Below, piece after piece: positions 51,065 through 62,882 of a stretch of DNA of 64,000 nucleotides. The translations under genes and the position numbers were made by a program. Source of the stretch: Phoenix dactylifera (taxonomy: Eukaryota > Streptophyta > Magnoliopsida > Arecales > Arecaceae); contig NC_052401.1 in the NCBI RefSeq assembly GCF_009389715.1, positions 2,592,843 through 2,656,842 of the forward strand. The letters run 5' to 3'. The notes under the pieces were generated by a model. That model was not told the DNA's origin, searched no databases, and saw only the letters and a list, made by a program, of their open reading frames with translations. Position 1 is the first letter of the stretch; every line of letters starts with the position of its first letter.

Positions 51065-51375
51065 CAAAGAAGCGAACGAGCCCCATGAGCCCTATACAAG
51101 CGATTCTGGCCATACTTTTACCTAAAAAAAGGGGACTGCCCCTAACGGTCGTAAAGCACCGTCCGTCGCCGTCACAGGGGTTCCCAACTTCAACGTCCGT
51201 CACGCCAGGATTCCACGAAGCGATAAAAACGCCTTGTGAGTCGTTTCTTGGACGTTACTACGCCGGCATTTCTTTCACGCCCTTCTTGGATCCGACGGTG
51301 TTAACGACGAAGAGGACGTTTAAACCATTAAAACATGACATCGTCTGACCTTACTTCCGCCTTTACAAATGGTGG
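51065..51375. other. GC- and CpG-rich patch, no gene recognised
   Basis: A roughly 300-bp island of higher GC with many CG dinucleotides (for example AACGGTCGTAAAGCACCGTC, CGTCCGTCACG) in AT-rich spacer. A frame of 87 codons at 51085-51348 is open but has no recognisable domain. It could be an unmethylated regulatory island, an older gene fragment, or part of an element. Confidence 0.3.
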
Positions 51376-51930
51376 CGGATACTAATTTTTTTCAAAAAAA
51401 TGTCACAAATCCCATGACTGATATAAATCTTCTGATAGAAGGACGAGACAAAAGCTATACCGTATCAATATATTTTGGTACTATATCAATATGCGATATA
51501 CCTTTTTATCTCATGCCATACCACATACTGGTATTATAACTGATACAGAATTTAATACTAGAAACAATTTTGGTACAAGCTTTAATTATAATAATATGGT
51601 AAAATTTGTCATACAAGCAATGTTAAAACTATTGGGAAAAAAAGAATATGACTTTATTTTTGCAAATTGAAAACCGCATCCTCCAATTACAAATATGAGA
51701 TACTTAGGTACCTATTTCTAAAAAAAAAAAAGAGAAAGAAAGAAACAAGCATTTTCTCCTTTTTAAACTAACCTCTATCTTAAGTGGATTCAGGGAAGCA
51801 CATGGACCACCCCATGATTCAGGATATAGAGATGATGACGAGGGTTGGAGTGGCCTTCCAGTCAAGCATGTTTTTCGAAGGCCAAAGGGGCGGCCAACTA
51901 GGTGGACGCACGTAGCTTACCATTAGGATA

Positions 51931-52042
51931 CACCCTGTGGTCAGGAGAGGAGGAGTTGTCATTGGTACTTCGCAAGCTCGTGTTTTTTAATTTTATTAGA
52001 TGTATTCGTACTCGCATTGTATAAAAAAAAAAAAAAAAAACT
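51931..52042 (+). mobile_element. LINE 3' end remnant (plus strand)
   Basis: Plus-strand reading TLWSGEEELSLVLRKLVFF, then NFIRCIRTRIV and a stop, followed by an A run at about 52023-52040. This is the same C-terminal signature as the minus-strand copy at 19396 (CIHTRQV-stop). Only about 110 bp of the element is kept. Confidence 0.75.
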
Positions 52043-53700
52043 AACCTCTATCAAGATATTTGATAGTTTTAGTAGGATCGCATGGATCAGGGGCGTGAGA
52101 TGCACAGGCCCACGAGGTACCGCCGAAGGCTGGCCATGCCTGCAAAAGTAGCAAGAAAAGTGGCATGAAAGAAAGAAGAAAACGCTGTAATTAGCATAAC
52201 GGCTAAATAAAGTTGGACCGTCACAAGGGATTAAGGGAAACAGCTATCCCGCATGCGGTGTAAAGACTGTGACATATCTTCCTTGTTCCATTCCGTCCTC
52301 TAATCTCAGTGCGCAGGTTAGATTAGTTTGGAGATAAATCTCAAGTCAATCAATTTAAATTGTTTTTAAAATCAGAATCAAATTTAACGGTCCATCTATA
52401 AAAATTGCTTGAGATGGATCGCAAAATTCAGTTCTATTCTATTCAATTTATCATATTAATGTTAATAAATTGAACTATATCGATTAAGTTAATCTAATAT
52501 AAAAATTTCATTATATATATATAATGAAATTTACAAACTGAAATATATAAATATATATGGGTCAGATCAGATCAATTCGATTTAAATCAGTTTTCTGAAA
52601 TTCAATCGAAATTGGATCAGATTTTTGGTTCAAATCTTTTCCAAACCACTACCAAACTAAATTTATTTTAAAAAAGAATAGATACACTGAATCGAAGGGA
52701 TCGATTCAATTCTAGACCTTCTTGTATTGTGAAACTATGAAGCAGGAAACTACTTGTCCCTCACCCTTTTTGTTGGGTCATATGACAAAAGCATCAAATT
52801 GCCAAATCTTCAAGGGGGATATTTTTGTACGAGTTCGAGCTAATACATGTGACTGGTAAAACTAATGTTTCTTATGAGATTATATTCCATGTATTCTTAA
52901 GTTCAGAACAAGAATAGATAGAGTTTGAGAGTAGATTATCTCATGCATAGAAACTTGTGCGAGTAAAACCATGGGCCGGTACCTTTTCATTAGAAAAACC
53001 ATTGACGTTTGCTGTTTTTATTAATAATTTGTCGATATTACAGAGCTAAGCTAGTTACTATTTTACTGTTAAAATTTATTAGAAATTTTATGCACAAGTC
53101 AAAAGATACTCTCTTTTGGAGGAAACACTCATCCTTCCCATGCTGTTAGCTAAAGACAGACACGGTTTGATCTTGGACAGACGTGAATATACAAACGCTC
53201 CATTAGACAAAGTTTTATATAATTATGTACAACTATAAGTTATGTTCTAAGTGAAAAAAAATTGATGCTCTCAAATCTTAATGCAAGTGTAGGTGTATAA
53301 GACATGAGCTACCGGTAAAGGAGATTGTTCTTCTATCACTACACCGAAACTTTGTTAGTAACCTTGTACCTTGTGCAGCTTAATCGTTAACAAATGGAAG
53401 AAAAAAAAACAAGAGGTGCTGATGCTAGTCCCCCAGATAAAGCCTTTAGAGTGGTGGGCCGCAAATGAGTCATCCAGTTAGCCATGTTATTTATCTTTTA
53501 TAGACATGTATGGTTGATGAGAGTTCATTTTTGTCTAAAAGCCTCATCATAAAATATTGCTCCTAGTTCTTATTGTTGATTAAATTTGGTTTGAAATTTA
53601 AAAGAAAAGAGCGAAAACGGTGGGTTTCTCCACCAACGGGTCCCGCCCGAGCGGTCCAAAGCTGGCCAATTGCAACGGACCCTGACAGCCTGGTTTCGCT
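52043..53700. other. Spacer upstream of the patellin gene
   Basis: AT-rich. A block at 52320-52690 with repeated AATC/GATT-rich words looks MITE-like, without certain ends. No gene is supportable. Confidence 0.35.
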
Positions 53701-53702
53701 TT

Positions 53703-53739
53703 CTCTCTCTCTCTTCCCTCTCTCACCTCTATATAAATC
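53703..53739 (+). promoter_or_regulatory. Pyrimidine patch and TATA box of the patellin gene
   Basis: A CT-rich tract at 53701-53728 runs into the TATA-like CTATATAAAT at about 53729-53738, some 85 bp before the ATG at 53821. This spacing suits a short 5' UTR. TATA plus pyrimidine patch is a common plant core-promoter arrangement. Confidence 0.6.
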
Positions 53740-53820
53740 TCCCAGGCTCGCCCCTAAACCTAGGCTATAACCCGCTCTCTTCTTTCTTTCTCTCTCTTCG
53801 CTTTTCTCTAACCCCAAGCA

Positions 53821-56071
53821 ATGGCCGAGGCGGCCCGGATCAAGGCATCCGATGTGGCCCAGGAGGTCGTCGTCGCCGAGGCGGCGGCGGCGGAGGAGAA
53901 GGAGGTGGTGAAGGAACCGGCGCCTGCGCCCGACCCCGAGGCAGAGGAAGACCCAAGAAGCCTGCTTTGCCCGCTGAGCCGGCGGCTGAGGACGAGAAGA
54001 AGCTTGCCGGAGAGGAGGCGGCGCCGGCCTCCAACGCCGTCGTCCAATCCGTCTCCTTCGAGGAGGAGAGCAACCGCGTGGCCGCCCTTGATGGCCCCGA
54101 GAAGAAGGCCCTCGACGAGCTCAAGCAGCTCGTCCAAGCGGCCCTCGCCAACCGCGAGTTTTCCCCTCCGTCGCCATCCCCGCCGGCGGTGGATCGCCCG
54201 CGAAGTCTGAGGAGGAGCCCAAGCCGGAAGAACCCCCTGTTCTGGCGCCGGCTGCGGAGGAACCAGCCCAACCGGCCGACGTTCCTCCGCCGCCAGCAGC
54301 GGAGGAGAAGGCCGTCGTGGTGGAGGACGACGGCGCCAAGACAGTAGAAGCCATTGAAGAGACCGTCGTCCCTTTCACCGCCCCGCCACCCTCCGAGGAG
54401 GCGCCTCCAGCGGCGCCGGAGGAGGAGAAGGCCCCTGCTCCTCCGGCATCCGAGGCGGCGCCGCCGCCGGAGGAGGTGCTCATCTGGGGATCCCGCTCCT
54501 CGGCGACGAGAGGAGCGACACCATCCTCCTCAAATTCCTCCAAGCCCGGGATTTCAAGGTGAAAGAAGCGATGGCAATGCTGAAGAACGCTGTTATTTGG
54601 AGGAAGGAGTTCGGGATCGAGGCCCTCCTCGAGGAGGCCCTCGGCATCCCGGAGATGGAGAAGGTGGTGTTCATGCACGGCACCGACAAAGAGGGACACC
54701 CGGTGTGCTACAACGTCTACGGGGAGTTCCAGAACAAGGAGCTATACGCCATGGCCTTCGCCGATGAGGAGAAGAGGCAGAGGTTCCTCCGGTGGAGGAT
54801 CCAGTACCTCGAGAAAGGCATCCGCCAGCTGCTCGACTTTAACCCTGGTGGAGTCTCCACCATGGTTCAGGTTACTGATCTCAAGAACTCAATTGGTCCG
54901 ATGAAAGCGCGAGCTTCGCCAAGCCCTCACCCTGCTCCAAGATAATTACCCCGAGTTTGCTGCCAAGCAGGTATCTTTGAATCAATAATTCTCTGTCCCA
55001 TTCAATATATCTTGTGGGTTTTATGAATTTCCTTGAGATATCTTTTGAGTTGTGCTTCAAGTAGAAAAAAAAAAAGTTTTGATTTTTATTTGTCCTATTG
55101 CTCTGTTTTGCATTGGATTAAATCAAGTCGGAATTTTGATTAAAACCAGCCAATATCATGTTTGAATCCAATCTGATTTTTTCTGCTATTGGTGAATAAC
55201 AATTCAATAAACCGGAGCTTTTCTTTCCAACTTGAATCAATGGAATTTCTTTGGTCCGTGTTCTTAAAAAATTTTGGTTACAGAAGGTTGGATCTTTATT
55301 ATGTGATTGTGAAGGAGTAATAACATGGGGTTTGTTTGTTAGATATATCAATGTTCATGGTGGTATTTGGTTTCAATGGATGATCAGCCCATTCTTCACT
55401 CAGAGGAGCAAGAGCAAGTTTGTTTTTGCGGGCATCCAAAACTGCTGAGACCTTTTCAAGTCAGTGGAGATCTCAAGCTTCTTCTATGTTTTTCAAGTCA
55501 TTTCAGGCAATTCATTTGAGTATTTTTTCTTTTCGTATGCTCTTGTTTAATTCATACAGATACATCCCGAGCAAGTTCCACTGCAGTATGGAGGTCTGAG
55601 CACGGAGAAAGACACGGATTTCACCGCTGCCGATGCGGTCACGAATCACCATTAGCCCTCGAGAAGCAAGTCGTAGAGATACAGTTACTGAGGTGGGGAG
55701 CTTGTTCTTTCACAAGTTCATCAATGATTCCCTTTCCACACTGCTAACTAATATGTCATGCTTCAGCAAGTTGGTTTCAGAAAATGTAATCTTTGGACTG
55801 AAATGCTATTCCTTGCAGAAATGCCTTCTTGTTGGGAGCTCCGAGTCTTGGGATGGGATGTACCTCGGCGCGGAGTTTGTGCCGACTTCAGAGGATGATA
55901 CACCATAATTGTGCAGAAGGCCAGGAAATTGGTTGCCACTGATGAACCCATGGAGAAGAACAGCTTCAAGATCGGAGAAGCAGGCGAGGTAGTTCTCACA
56001 GTGAATAACACTCTAAAAAGAAGAAGCTCCTCTACAGATACAAGATCAAATGCTATACTGAATCCATTTGA
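53821..56071 (+). pseudogene. Patellin-like SEC14-GOLD protein, frame broken many times
   Basis: Patellins are phosphoinositide-binding membrane-traffic proteins acting at the cell plate and plasma membrane. Four exons are visible: 53821-54970, about 55343-55459, 55560-55692 and 55819-56071. The N-terminus is acidic Pro/Ala/Glu-rich (PEAEED, EEKAPAPPASEAAPPPEE). The CRAL-TRIO/SEC14 part includes SDTILLKFLQARDFKVKEAM, AVIWRKEFGIE, STMVQVTDLKNS, then MISPFFTQRSKSKFVFAG and EQVPLQYGGLS. The GOLD end includes NSFKIGEAGEVVLTVNN. The reading frame changes near 53955, 54155, 54495 and 54905 within exon 1, and repeatedly in exons 2-4. Most changes look like single missing bases, often in homopolymers (TGGGGATCC for TGGGGGATCC; GAGGATGATAC for GAGGATGGATAC), while the codons between them stay conserved. 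That pattern fits sequencing or assembly error as well as a young pseudogene. The start ATG has a good promoter. Confidence 0.85.
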
Positions 56072-56160
56072 GGAGCTGCCTGAGGAAGAAGAAGAAGAAG
56101 CTCCTCTACAGATACAAGATCAAGTGCTATACTGAATCCATTTGAGGAGCTGCCTGAGGA
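56013..56160. repeat. 74-bp tandem duplication at the patellin 3' end
   Basis: The segment starting AAGAAGAAGCTCCTCTACAG and ending GAGCTGCCTGAGGAAG occurs twice with a period of 74 bp. The copies differ at about one base (CAAATGC versus CAAGTGC). It covers the last codons, the stop and early 3' UTR. The near-identity implies a recent duplication or an assembly slip. Confidence 0.9.
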
Positions 56161-56171
56161 AGGGATATAAG

Positions 56172-59100
56172 AATTAGGAAGTGATTTCTGAACAACGGCC
56201 TTTTTCAGTGGATAGATGCAGACTTGAAATGGTGTTATTTGAGAAGATAGTTATTCTGCCAGTGTTTTTGCGTCTTCTTTCCAGTTTTGAGTTTATTTTG
56301 TTTAATGTAAGTGTATTTGGGGTGGTGTTAATTTTTTTGGCTGACTTGGTGTCCATTTGAGTTATTTACTTTAAATTATCTGTGTACATCTCTCTTGATT
56401 TACTCTTGCTATATGATTGCTTTGCTCGGAACCTTGGCCATGGAAGCATCCATCTACTTCCTTTCTTATTTCTGGATCCTTCTTGCTGGTTGATTAGGCT
56501 TTTTTGCCTAATCTTTTCTGGCAAAAAAAAATCTCCTTGTTTGTCCTTGGTTTCTTCGTTCTTTCTCTGTATCAACAGTAGTATCTATCACCCAGCTGTC
56601 TTTAGAAATGTAATAGCTTTTCGTGACTTGCTCCATCATAATGTCTGCTACCTCATGGGAACCATCTTCCATCAGTCTCTCCATAGATTTGCCAATTCCA
56701 GCTCATGAGATTGGAGGAACTCAGTGAAGTTGACAAGCCATCGAACACTTCATTTTTATATCGGTGCTCCTTTTGTTCTTTGGTTGTATCAAAATAAATA
56801 CTAGCTCCCAAAGGGAATGGCTATAGAAGGATGCGATCTATGGTCTACGGGGACAAGGAAAGGGACAAGAGTAATAATGTCAGGACTCTGACCTCTCTGT
56901 GCTGGTGAAGAATCCTATGTTTTCTGTTGCTGGATTTGCATGTGAGCAATCGTAGGCATCCGCAAAGAGTGATGGTCTTCCTTTCTCTCCAGAAAACAGC
57001 AGTCAGCTCCTTGTTTCAAGGCGTGACCATGGGTTTCTCAGTGCAGTAACTAGAAAAAGGGTCCTCTATCCAAGAATGTTTACAGTATTTGACCCTGGGC
57101 ATCAGCCCTTCTTCTGCTCATATAGCTTTGTGCATGCAAGCTTAGCTAGAGTCTTTTTCTCTTCCTCTTCTTCAACTGCTGCTGCTTTTGCATTAGGTAA
57201 TTGTGGACCATGAAACATAGGATAAACCTTCCCTTGATATCCTTGTCCAATCTTAATGAAGGCATTGTTGATCTACTGGCTACTGATGCAAACTGGGGTA
57301 CATGTCAGGACTATTTTTGATTTGGCTCTAGGTAAGTCAGCCCCACCTTGTTGAACGTGATCAATTAACACAACTAATAGGTCTTGATATTTTGGTCCGA
57401 GTGCTGATTGCAATTGTTTCATCCAGTTCTGAGGGTTGTTAGCCAGTCAGGTGATCCAGCTCTACAAGGGACCCATACCTTTGTTTAGTTGGAAGCTAAA
57501 TGAGCCATAAATTTATAGCTGAATTAGCTGGTCTTTGTGTCACTTCCTAGCTTGAGCTTTTTCTTTTTCTTTTGTTCTCTCTCCTAAACACCTAGATTGA
57601 GCTTTGAGGCAATTGCTTTTGGGCACAAGACTCTTTTTATTCAAGTCATACCTAAAGGAACAAGCCAGCTTGTCTTCATAGAGGACAAGCATATATTTTG
57701 GCAGGGTAGGTTGGATTAGAACTTCCCCACCAGTTATGTTGGTGATAAGGTATAAGTCGTTGTCACATTGTTCTCAGTTTCTCCCACTCCAAACCTCCTG
57801 TTTTGGTCCGAAAGAAATGAACCACCACTCCTAAAAATCATAAGGAGAGGCCTACTTTGATTAATAATCCTTATGCTATACATATTTCAAATGATTCATT
57901 TCATCTTCAGCACTATTTGGGTTTCATTTCTGCAACCCAACTGGCAGCCAGATTTCTTAGAACTTCTGAACGTGTGTGTGGCCTCTCGTTCCTCTTGGAG
58001 GCCACTTTCTCTCTCCCCAAGATACGTATCCAGCTTTAATGGACTCGGGCCAATTCCCAGCCAAGCCAGCCCCTTTTTTTTAAATGAAAAGGCCATTTAA
58101 ACTATGTTAGGAAAAAAGGTGATTCCATTTGATGTTTGACCAGTCCAATTGGTCACTGAACGCAATCATATGGGGTTCTTTGCATGGTCATGTGCATGAT
58201 CTTTTGAACCCAAGCTTCACTTTCTCTCTCTCACCAAGATCCAAATCCTTACGGCCCAATTTAAGTTATAGTATAACTGCCATGATGTTAATTGCCCATG
58301 ACCTAGTTTTTCCATTACCATTACCTTTTAAATTTGTGATATTCTCATCTTTCTCAATTCGTTCTCCCAATTTATTGTTTTATCGGTAACCAAGATGCGC
58401 AAAAGTTGACTTTATGTTCACTAAAAGATTGCCATAGGTGAAAAATTCTATGATGATTCGAGGTAGCAATTCCATGTAGTAAATAGAGTTTTATCCTCGA
58501 GCACGAATAGAATGACAGACAACTTTTTTTTTTAAAAAAAAAGAGATAAAAAAAGAGAGATCCATTTGTACTATAATCATCTAAATTCCAACACTTCAAA
58601 ATGCATCATTCAATATTTAAAACCAGAATCTCTAGTTATCAAGCAGAGGGGCACGGCCACTGAGACGAGCCCCACTTCATCAAGCATATGATCTTTCACC
58701 TCTCAATGTGTTTAGACACCAAACTTTTGAGGTATCTTTGGGGTACATGATTAGTTTGCCACCTTTCCTCATCCTCATAAATTGCCTTTTGACCATGGTC
58801 ATATAGTGCAAATCCAATGAGGCAGCTGAATACATACATATACCAAGAGTGCTAGACTAACAAAAAAAAAAAGAAGGTAAGGTGGCCCAAATGCATGGCT
58901 ACATTAAAAGACTTTGGCATTCATAGACACAGTGAAATCCCTACTACATGTCCATATTACCTACTTGCATGTGTTCCTCTTTATTTTGACAGGAATTCCT
59001 CCACATAGAAATTAATGTCCCCACTGGATTTCGTTCAGGATTAACTCCAGCAGGAGGAAGGCAGAGAGTTGTCCCATGGGGGCAAGCAAACCAAGTCCTT

Positions 59101-60718
59101 ATCGGTTTAGGAAAGGGAAAGGAATAGACTGTTTGTTTGGGGGCTGAGGCCTGTGGCTGCGTCCCTGGCCTTCTTGGCCCCGGTCAAGGCTGGGATCCTG
59201 CGGGGAATGCGGCTGCTTTGCTCCCTCTGAAGCGGCGTGGGACCAATGAGCATGTGCTTGTGGGTCTATCCCTTCCCACTATTCGTTGGCTGCATTATTT
59301 CACTGGGGTTGATGTACTTCCGCCAGAGTTATCCAAATTTTTATTCCTGGGAATAGTATTATTCTGCCTGTCAAATTTATGTTATAAATAAAGCACAAAA
59401 GTTTAGATCCAACACCAAATTCCACTGCCATCTTTTAGTTTCCAAATCAGATCCAAGATACGTACGTACTTTGTGTGTGTCAAGGTTGGCATCTTGTACT
59501 ACTTGCTCTGTGGTTGGACTTGAGTTAAGTTTAGCCACGCCTGGCTTTGGTCAATCATGCATGCCTGACCCAACTGGAGCTTTTGGACCAAAACGCCCCC
59601 ATGGATCTCCTGGTCCAATCAGTAAATTGAAGTATGTGGGATTTAAATATTTCTACTCTAGGGTTCACCTTTAAAAACAGTTAAGTTCATCAAAATTATT
59701 GGGGAAACTAGAACTTGTTGGCTCTGTAATTGTTTGACTTTGTTGATTGGTGCTAAATGTTTATCCATTGTAGCTTTTGATCGGAGTGGAATCCATGGTG
59801 AAAGGAAAATCTTCTCGGTCAGAGTTTAAGCACTTGGAAGACTAGCTGCTTCCAAAAAAAATTATATTCTATAGAGTGCATATTGTTTAATCTTGTGCAA
59901 TAATTAAAAATTTATATATATATTTTATAAATCTAAGGCTTATTTGGATATTTCTATAGAATCAGGCTAAAAATTCTAAAATCGAATCCAACCCCATCCA
60001 ACATATATCTTCTAAACAATGTGCATGGATTATATCTAATATTACCGAATATAAAGCCTCGTCCAAAACACATCGTTTGGACTTATTTCAATTCATTCCT
60101 ATAGGATAGAAATAAAAGATCCGGTGAAGTCATTTTTTTTCTTCCTATAAAATTCGGGTAAGCTTAAAAAAAAAAAAAAATTATGTGAAAGCTGTAAAAT
60201 GGGCCTTTCTTGGTCTATGATCTTGTGAATCCTATTGGAAGCGCTCAATAGAGTAGATTCTTCATCATCAAATGGCTACTTTTTTTTTGTACATACAAGA
60301 AAAAATAAATCATGACCCCATGCACAAAAGGTAGTCATACGTTATGAATAGTAGATTAAATGAAAGAAAGGATTCGATCCCAGCCGTATCGTCTAATGAC
60401 CGCTGGACTTGCGGGAGGAGAGCGTGGTTCACAAGCAAGCTAGGGAGGACTTGTCGCGAGGCCTTTCATCTCATTTGTTTCTCGTCTAGTTTGGGTGGCA
60501 ACACGCGCACATAATGAGCTACAAGAACCTTTGCTTTCGCTGTATCTTCTAGTGTTTTGGTGCCTTGCAGCACATGAAGTGCATGTTTGGTGCAAGAATA
60601 AAGTCCTGAATCTTAGGCCTTGATTTCCACGCAGATAGATGCCCTTCTTGTGATATTTATCTTGGAAAAATATTGGAAGGTTGTTGCTTTCAAAGCCTGA
60701 ATTCTCCAAGCTTGCTAG
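56172..60718. other. Spacer, no gene seen
   Basis: The first part probably includes patellin 3' UTR and downstream sequence. A slightly GC-richer stretch lies at 59040-59290. Open frames are short and unlike known families. A/T homopolymers occur at 58525-58545 and 60166-60181. Confidence 0.4.
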
Positions 60719-61449
60719 TATAAAAAAATATAAAATATATAAATAAATTATCCCATCTTATTAACTTAGGGCTCGTTTGGTTCACGGGAAAAGAAGAGGG
60801 GAAAGTGTGGTCAACGGGAAAGTAATGAGATGCCTCTTGTTTGGTTGAAGTTTTTAAAGGAGAGAGACAGAAAAGTTGTATTCTCATGGGAATATGATTC
60901 CCACATTTCATAGAAAAGTCTTTTCCATAAGAAAAGACGGAAATCACTTCATTTTTACTTTTTTCCAAAAAGGCTCTTCAGCATTAAAGAGGCATTAAAG
61001 ACCTAATTTTTATTAAGGGCATAATAGGAGTTATACATAACTTTCCCAGAAAAGTGGATGGCCAACCAAACATAAGCACTTTGGAAATTTGTCACTTTCC
61101 CATGGTCAACCAAACATACCAAAAGTACTTTCCTATGTATCCTCTTCATAGGAATTTGTTTTCTAGGAATCAAATTTCTAGAAGGGAAAATGCTTTCCGC
61201 GAACCAAATGAGCCCTTAAGTTTTTGGGATTAGTGGGGATTTCAACATGGTATCAGAGCAGAGGTCTTGAGTTCGAACCCAGTCTCTGCACTCTTTAATC
61301 CCATTATAAAAAAATTTTACATGTTGGGCTCACCTATTAAAAGAAAGTCTGGCCCACATGTGAGGAGAAACATAAAAAAATATAAAATATATAAGTAAAT
61401 CTACCTCATCCTATCAGCTTAAGCTTTTGGGATTAGTGGTCATTTCAAC
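60719..61449 (+). mobile_element. TRIM-like LTR element remnant, interrupted by a MITE
   Basis: Two direct repeats share ATAAAAAAATATAAAATATA, then a TTAAG and TTTTGGGATTAGTG stretch, ending near TTTCAAC. The left copy is 60719-60768 plus 61216-61247 and the right copy 61371-61449. Immediately after the left copy lies TGGTATCAGAGC (61248-61259), the primer-binding site complementary to initiator-Met tRNA used by many plant Copia and TRIM elements. The internal region is only about 110 bp, so no protein is encoded. It is an old, incomplete fossil; the two repeats have clearly diverged. A MITE splits the left repeat. Confidence 0.6.
60769..61215. mobile_element. Tourist-like (PIF/Harbinger) MITE, copy 2, nested in an LTR
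   Basis: A 447-bp element with terminal inverted repeats GGGCTCGTTTGGTTC and GAACCAAATGAGCCC, flanked on both sides by TTA (60766-60768 and 61216-61218). TTA is the target-site duplication of PIF/Harbinger elements. It has no coding capacity. It shares most of its interior with the copy at 50518-50984. It inserted into the left repeat of the TRIM-like element, so it is the younger of the two. Confidence 0.85.
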
Positions 61450-62064
61450 GGCTAGGATGGTAAAATTTTTAAGATCTAACAAATTGGATGGTCAAAACAT
61501 GATATAAAGACAACCTCTTTAGTAACTTTCTTCTTATTCTTCTTGTATCTTAATACATTTTATCATTATAAAAGATTTTCGTTTTTATCATCACCGCTTT
61601 CTACATGTGTTCACAAGTAAAAGCCAATACAACCTTTATTTGTCACATAAATATGGTGCAACTACTATGTGTATTTGTGTGAGATAGTTCGCAGCTGTTC
61701 AAAAATTTCTTGCAAGATGGAGATTCTCGAGATTTGGCAGAGGTCAAAATGTTTTGGGAGTTCCAGTTCGTAAGGTAGCTGGAGAGGAGATTTTCTAGTC
61801 CTAGACAATATTTTATTCAACTGAAGAACTGTTAATGATTTATGAAATAAGGAGATTCTTTACCGTCAGATTGGAATTTATGTTGTAATGAGAGGGTGGC
61901 TGCTCCATTGCTTACGAAGACGAACAAAAAGACTTTCAATAGAAGTACAAAGGTTTCAATGAACTGCCTGGTGGGTGGTGGCTGCAGGGATGTGCATATG
62001 AAGAAGACTATTAAACAGAAGTGCTTTTACGTAGGCTCATGTTTCTACACGTACTACATTCACG
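61450..62064. other. Spacer, no gene seen
   Basis: AT-rich sequence between the TRIM-like element and the simple repeat. The only frame of note (61896-62084) lacks any known motif. Confidence 0.4.
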
Positions 62065-62084
62065 GTGGGTGGGTGGGTGGGTGA

Positions 62085-62124
<40 letters not shown>
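62065..62124. repeat. (GGGT)n(GA)n microsatellite
   Basis: A compound simple repeat: GGGT units to about 62081, then GA repeats with one GATA interruption. Confidence 0.9.
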
Positions 62125-62622
62125 AATTAAAAAAAAAATTTAGCTTTTAGGAAGACATAACAATCTTCATCGCCCATAATAAATTTCTTTATTAGCGTTA
62201 TCAATCTATATCATTTTTTCTTTTTTAGGTACAACTATATTATTTTTTATTATTAGTGTGATCCTTTATCAGCCTATATTATTTTTCTTGTATGAAGTAT
62301 GTACACAAGTATATGTAGCCCCGAGATATACTGAATATTATGCAACAGAGAAATAAAATCACTATTTTCTCTTTTTTTTCTTTTGTATTTCTCTTCTTCT
62401 GTAAATATTTTAACAATTATTAATACTAATTGTGGGATGCGTGTCAAAATGAAGCTGTATGTAGGGTATATTTTAGCTTGTGCATAATAATTTCCTTTCG
62501 CAATTACTTCCTGGGCCCTGTTTTAAATTGTGACGACCTGCATAGAGATTAGAGCCCATTATATTTCCTTGCCTAAGACTAGCCCGGCCATGATGAAGCC
62601 CAATAGATTTGTTGATTAGGCC

Positions 62623-62780
62623 TACGTGGGCCATCCGCACTCTTGTTCCAATCTTTTCGTCCCACCGCTCGCCGAGAGCCGCTTCCAGGTTCGACAGTCC
62701 GATGTCGGACACGTCCAAACGATACGTGTCTGTCTCTGGACACGTGCAAGCACCTCCATTTAGCTAACTAGCTACGTGGG
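62623..62780 (+). promoter_or_regulatory. Cluster of ACGT-core (ABRE/G-box-like) elements
   Basis: Five ACGT cores within 160 bp upstream of the LEA-domain gene: TACGTGGG at 62623 and 62773, GACACGTCC at 62708, TACGTGTC at 62723 and GACACGTGC at about 62740. ABRE motifs (ACGTGG/TC) bind bZIP factors of the ABA pathway and usually work in pairs. They end about 100 bp before the ATG. This is consistent with ABA- or desiccation-induced expression of an LEA-type gene. Confidence 0.65.
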
Positions 62781-62882
62781 TGCATAGCTCTATCGGAGCC
62801 AGGCCAAAAACTGAAACCGAAACGGACGTGCTAGCTTCCACTTTGTTCGTTGTTGTTTCTTGACCCAATTCTAGACGCAGAG

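Noticed and set aside
53808-54699. Long minus-strand Ser/Gly/Ala-rich frames opposite patellin exon 1
   Set aside because: GC-rich antisense shadows; the plus strand carries the SEC14 signature.
61248-61290. Possible tRNA gene or SINE (TGGTATCAGAGC followed by GAGTTCGAACCC)
   Set aside because: No cloverleaf or A box; the position after a direct repeat fits an LTR-element primer-binding site better.
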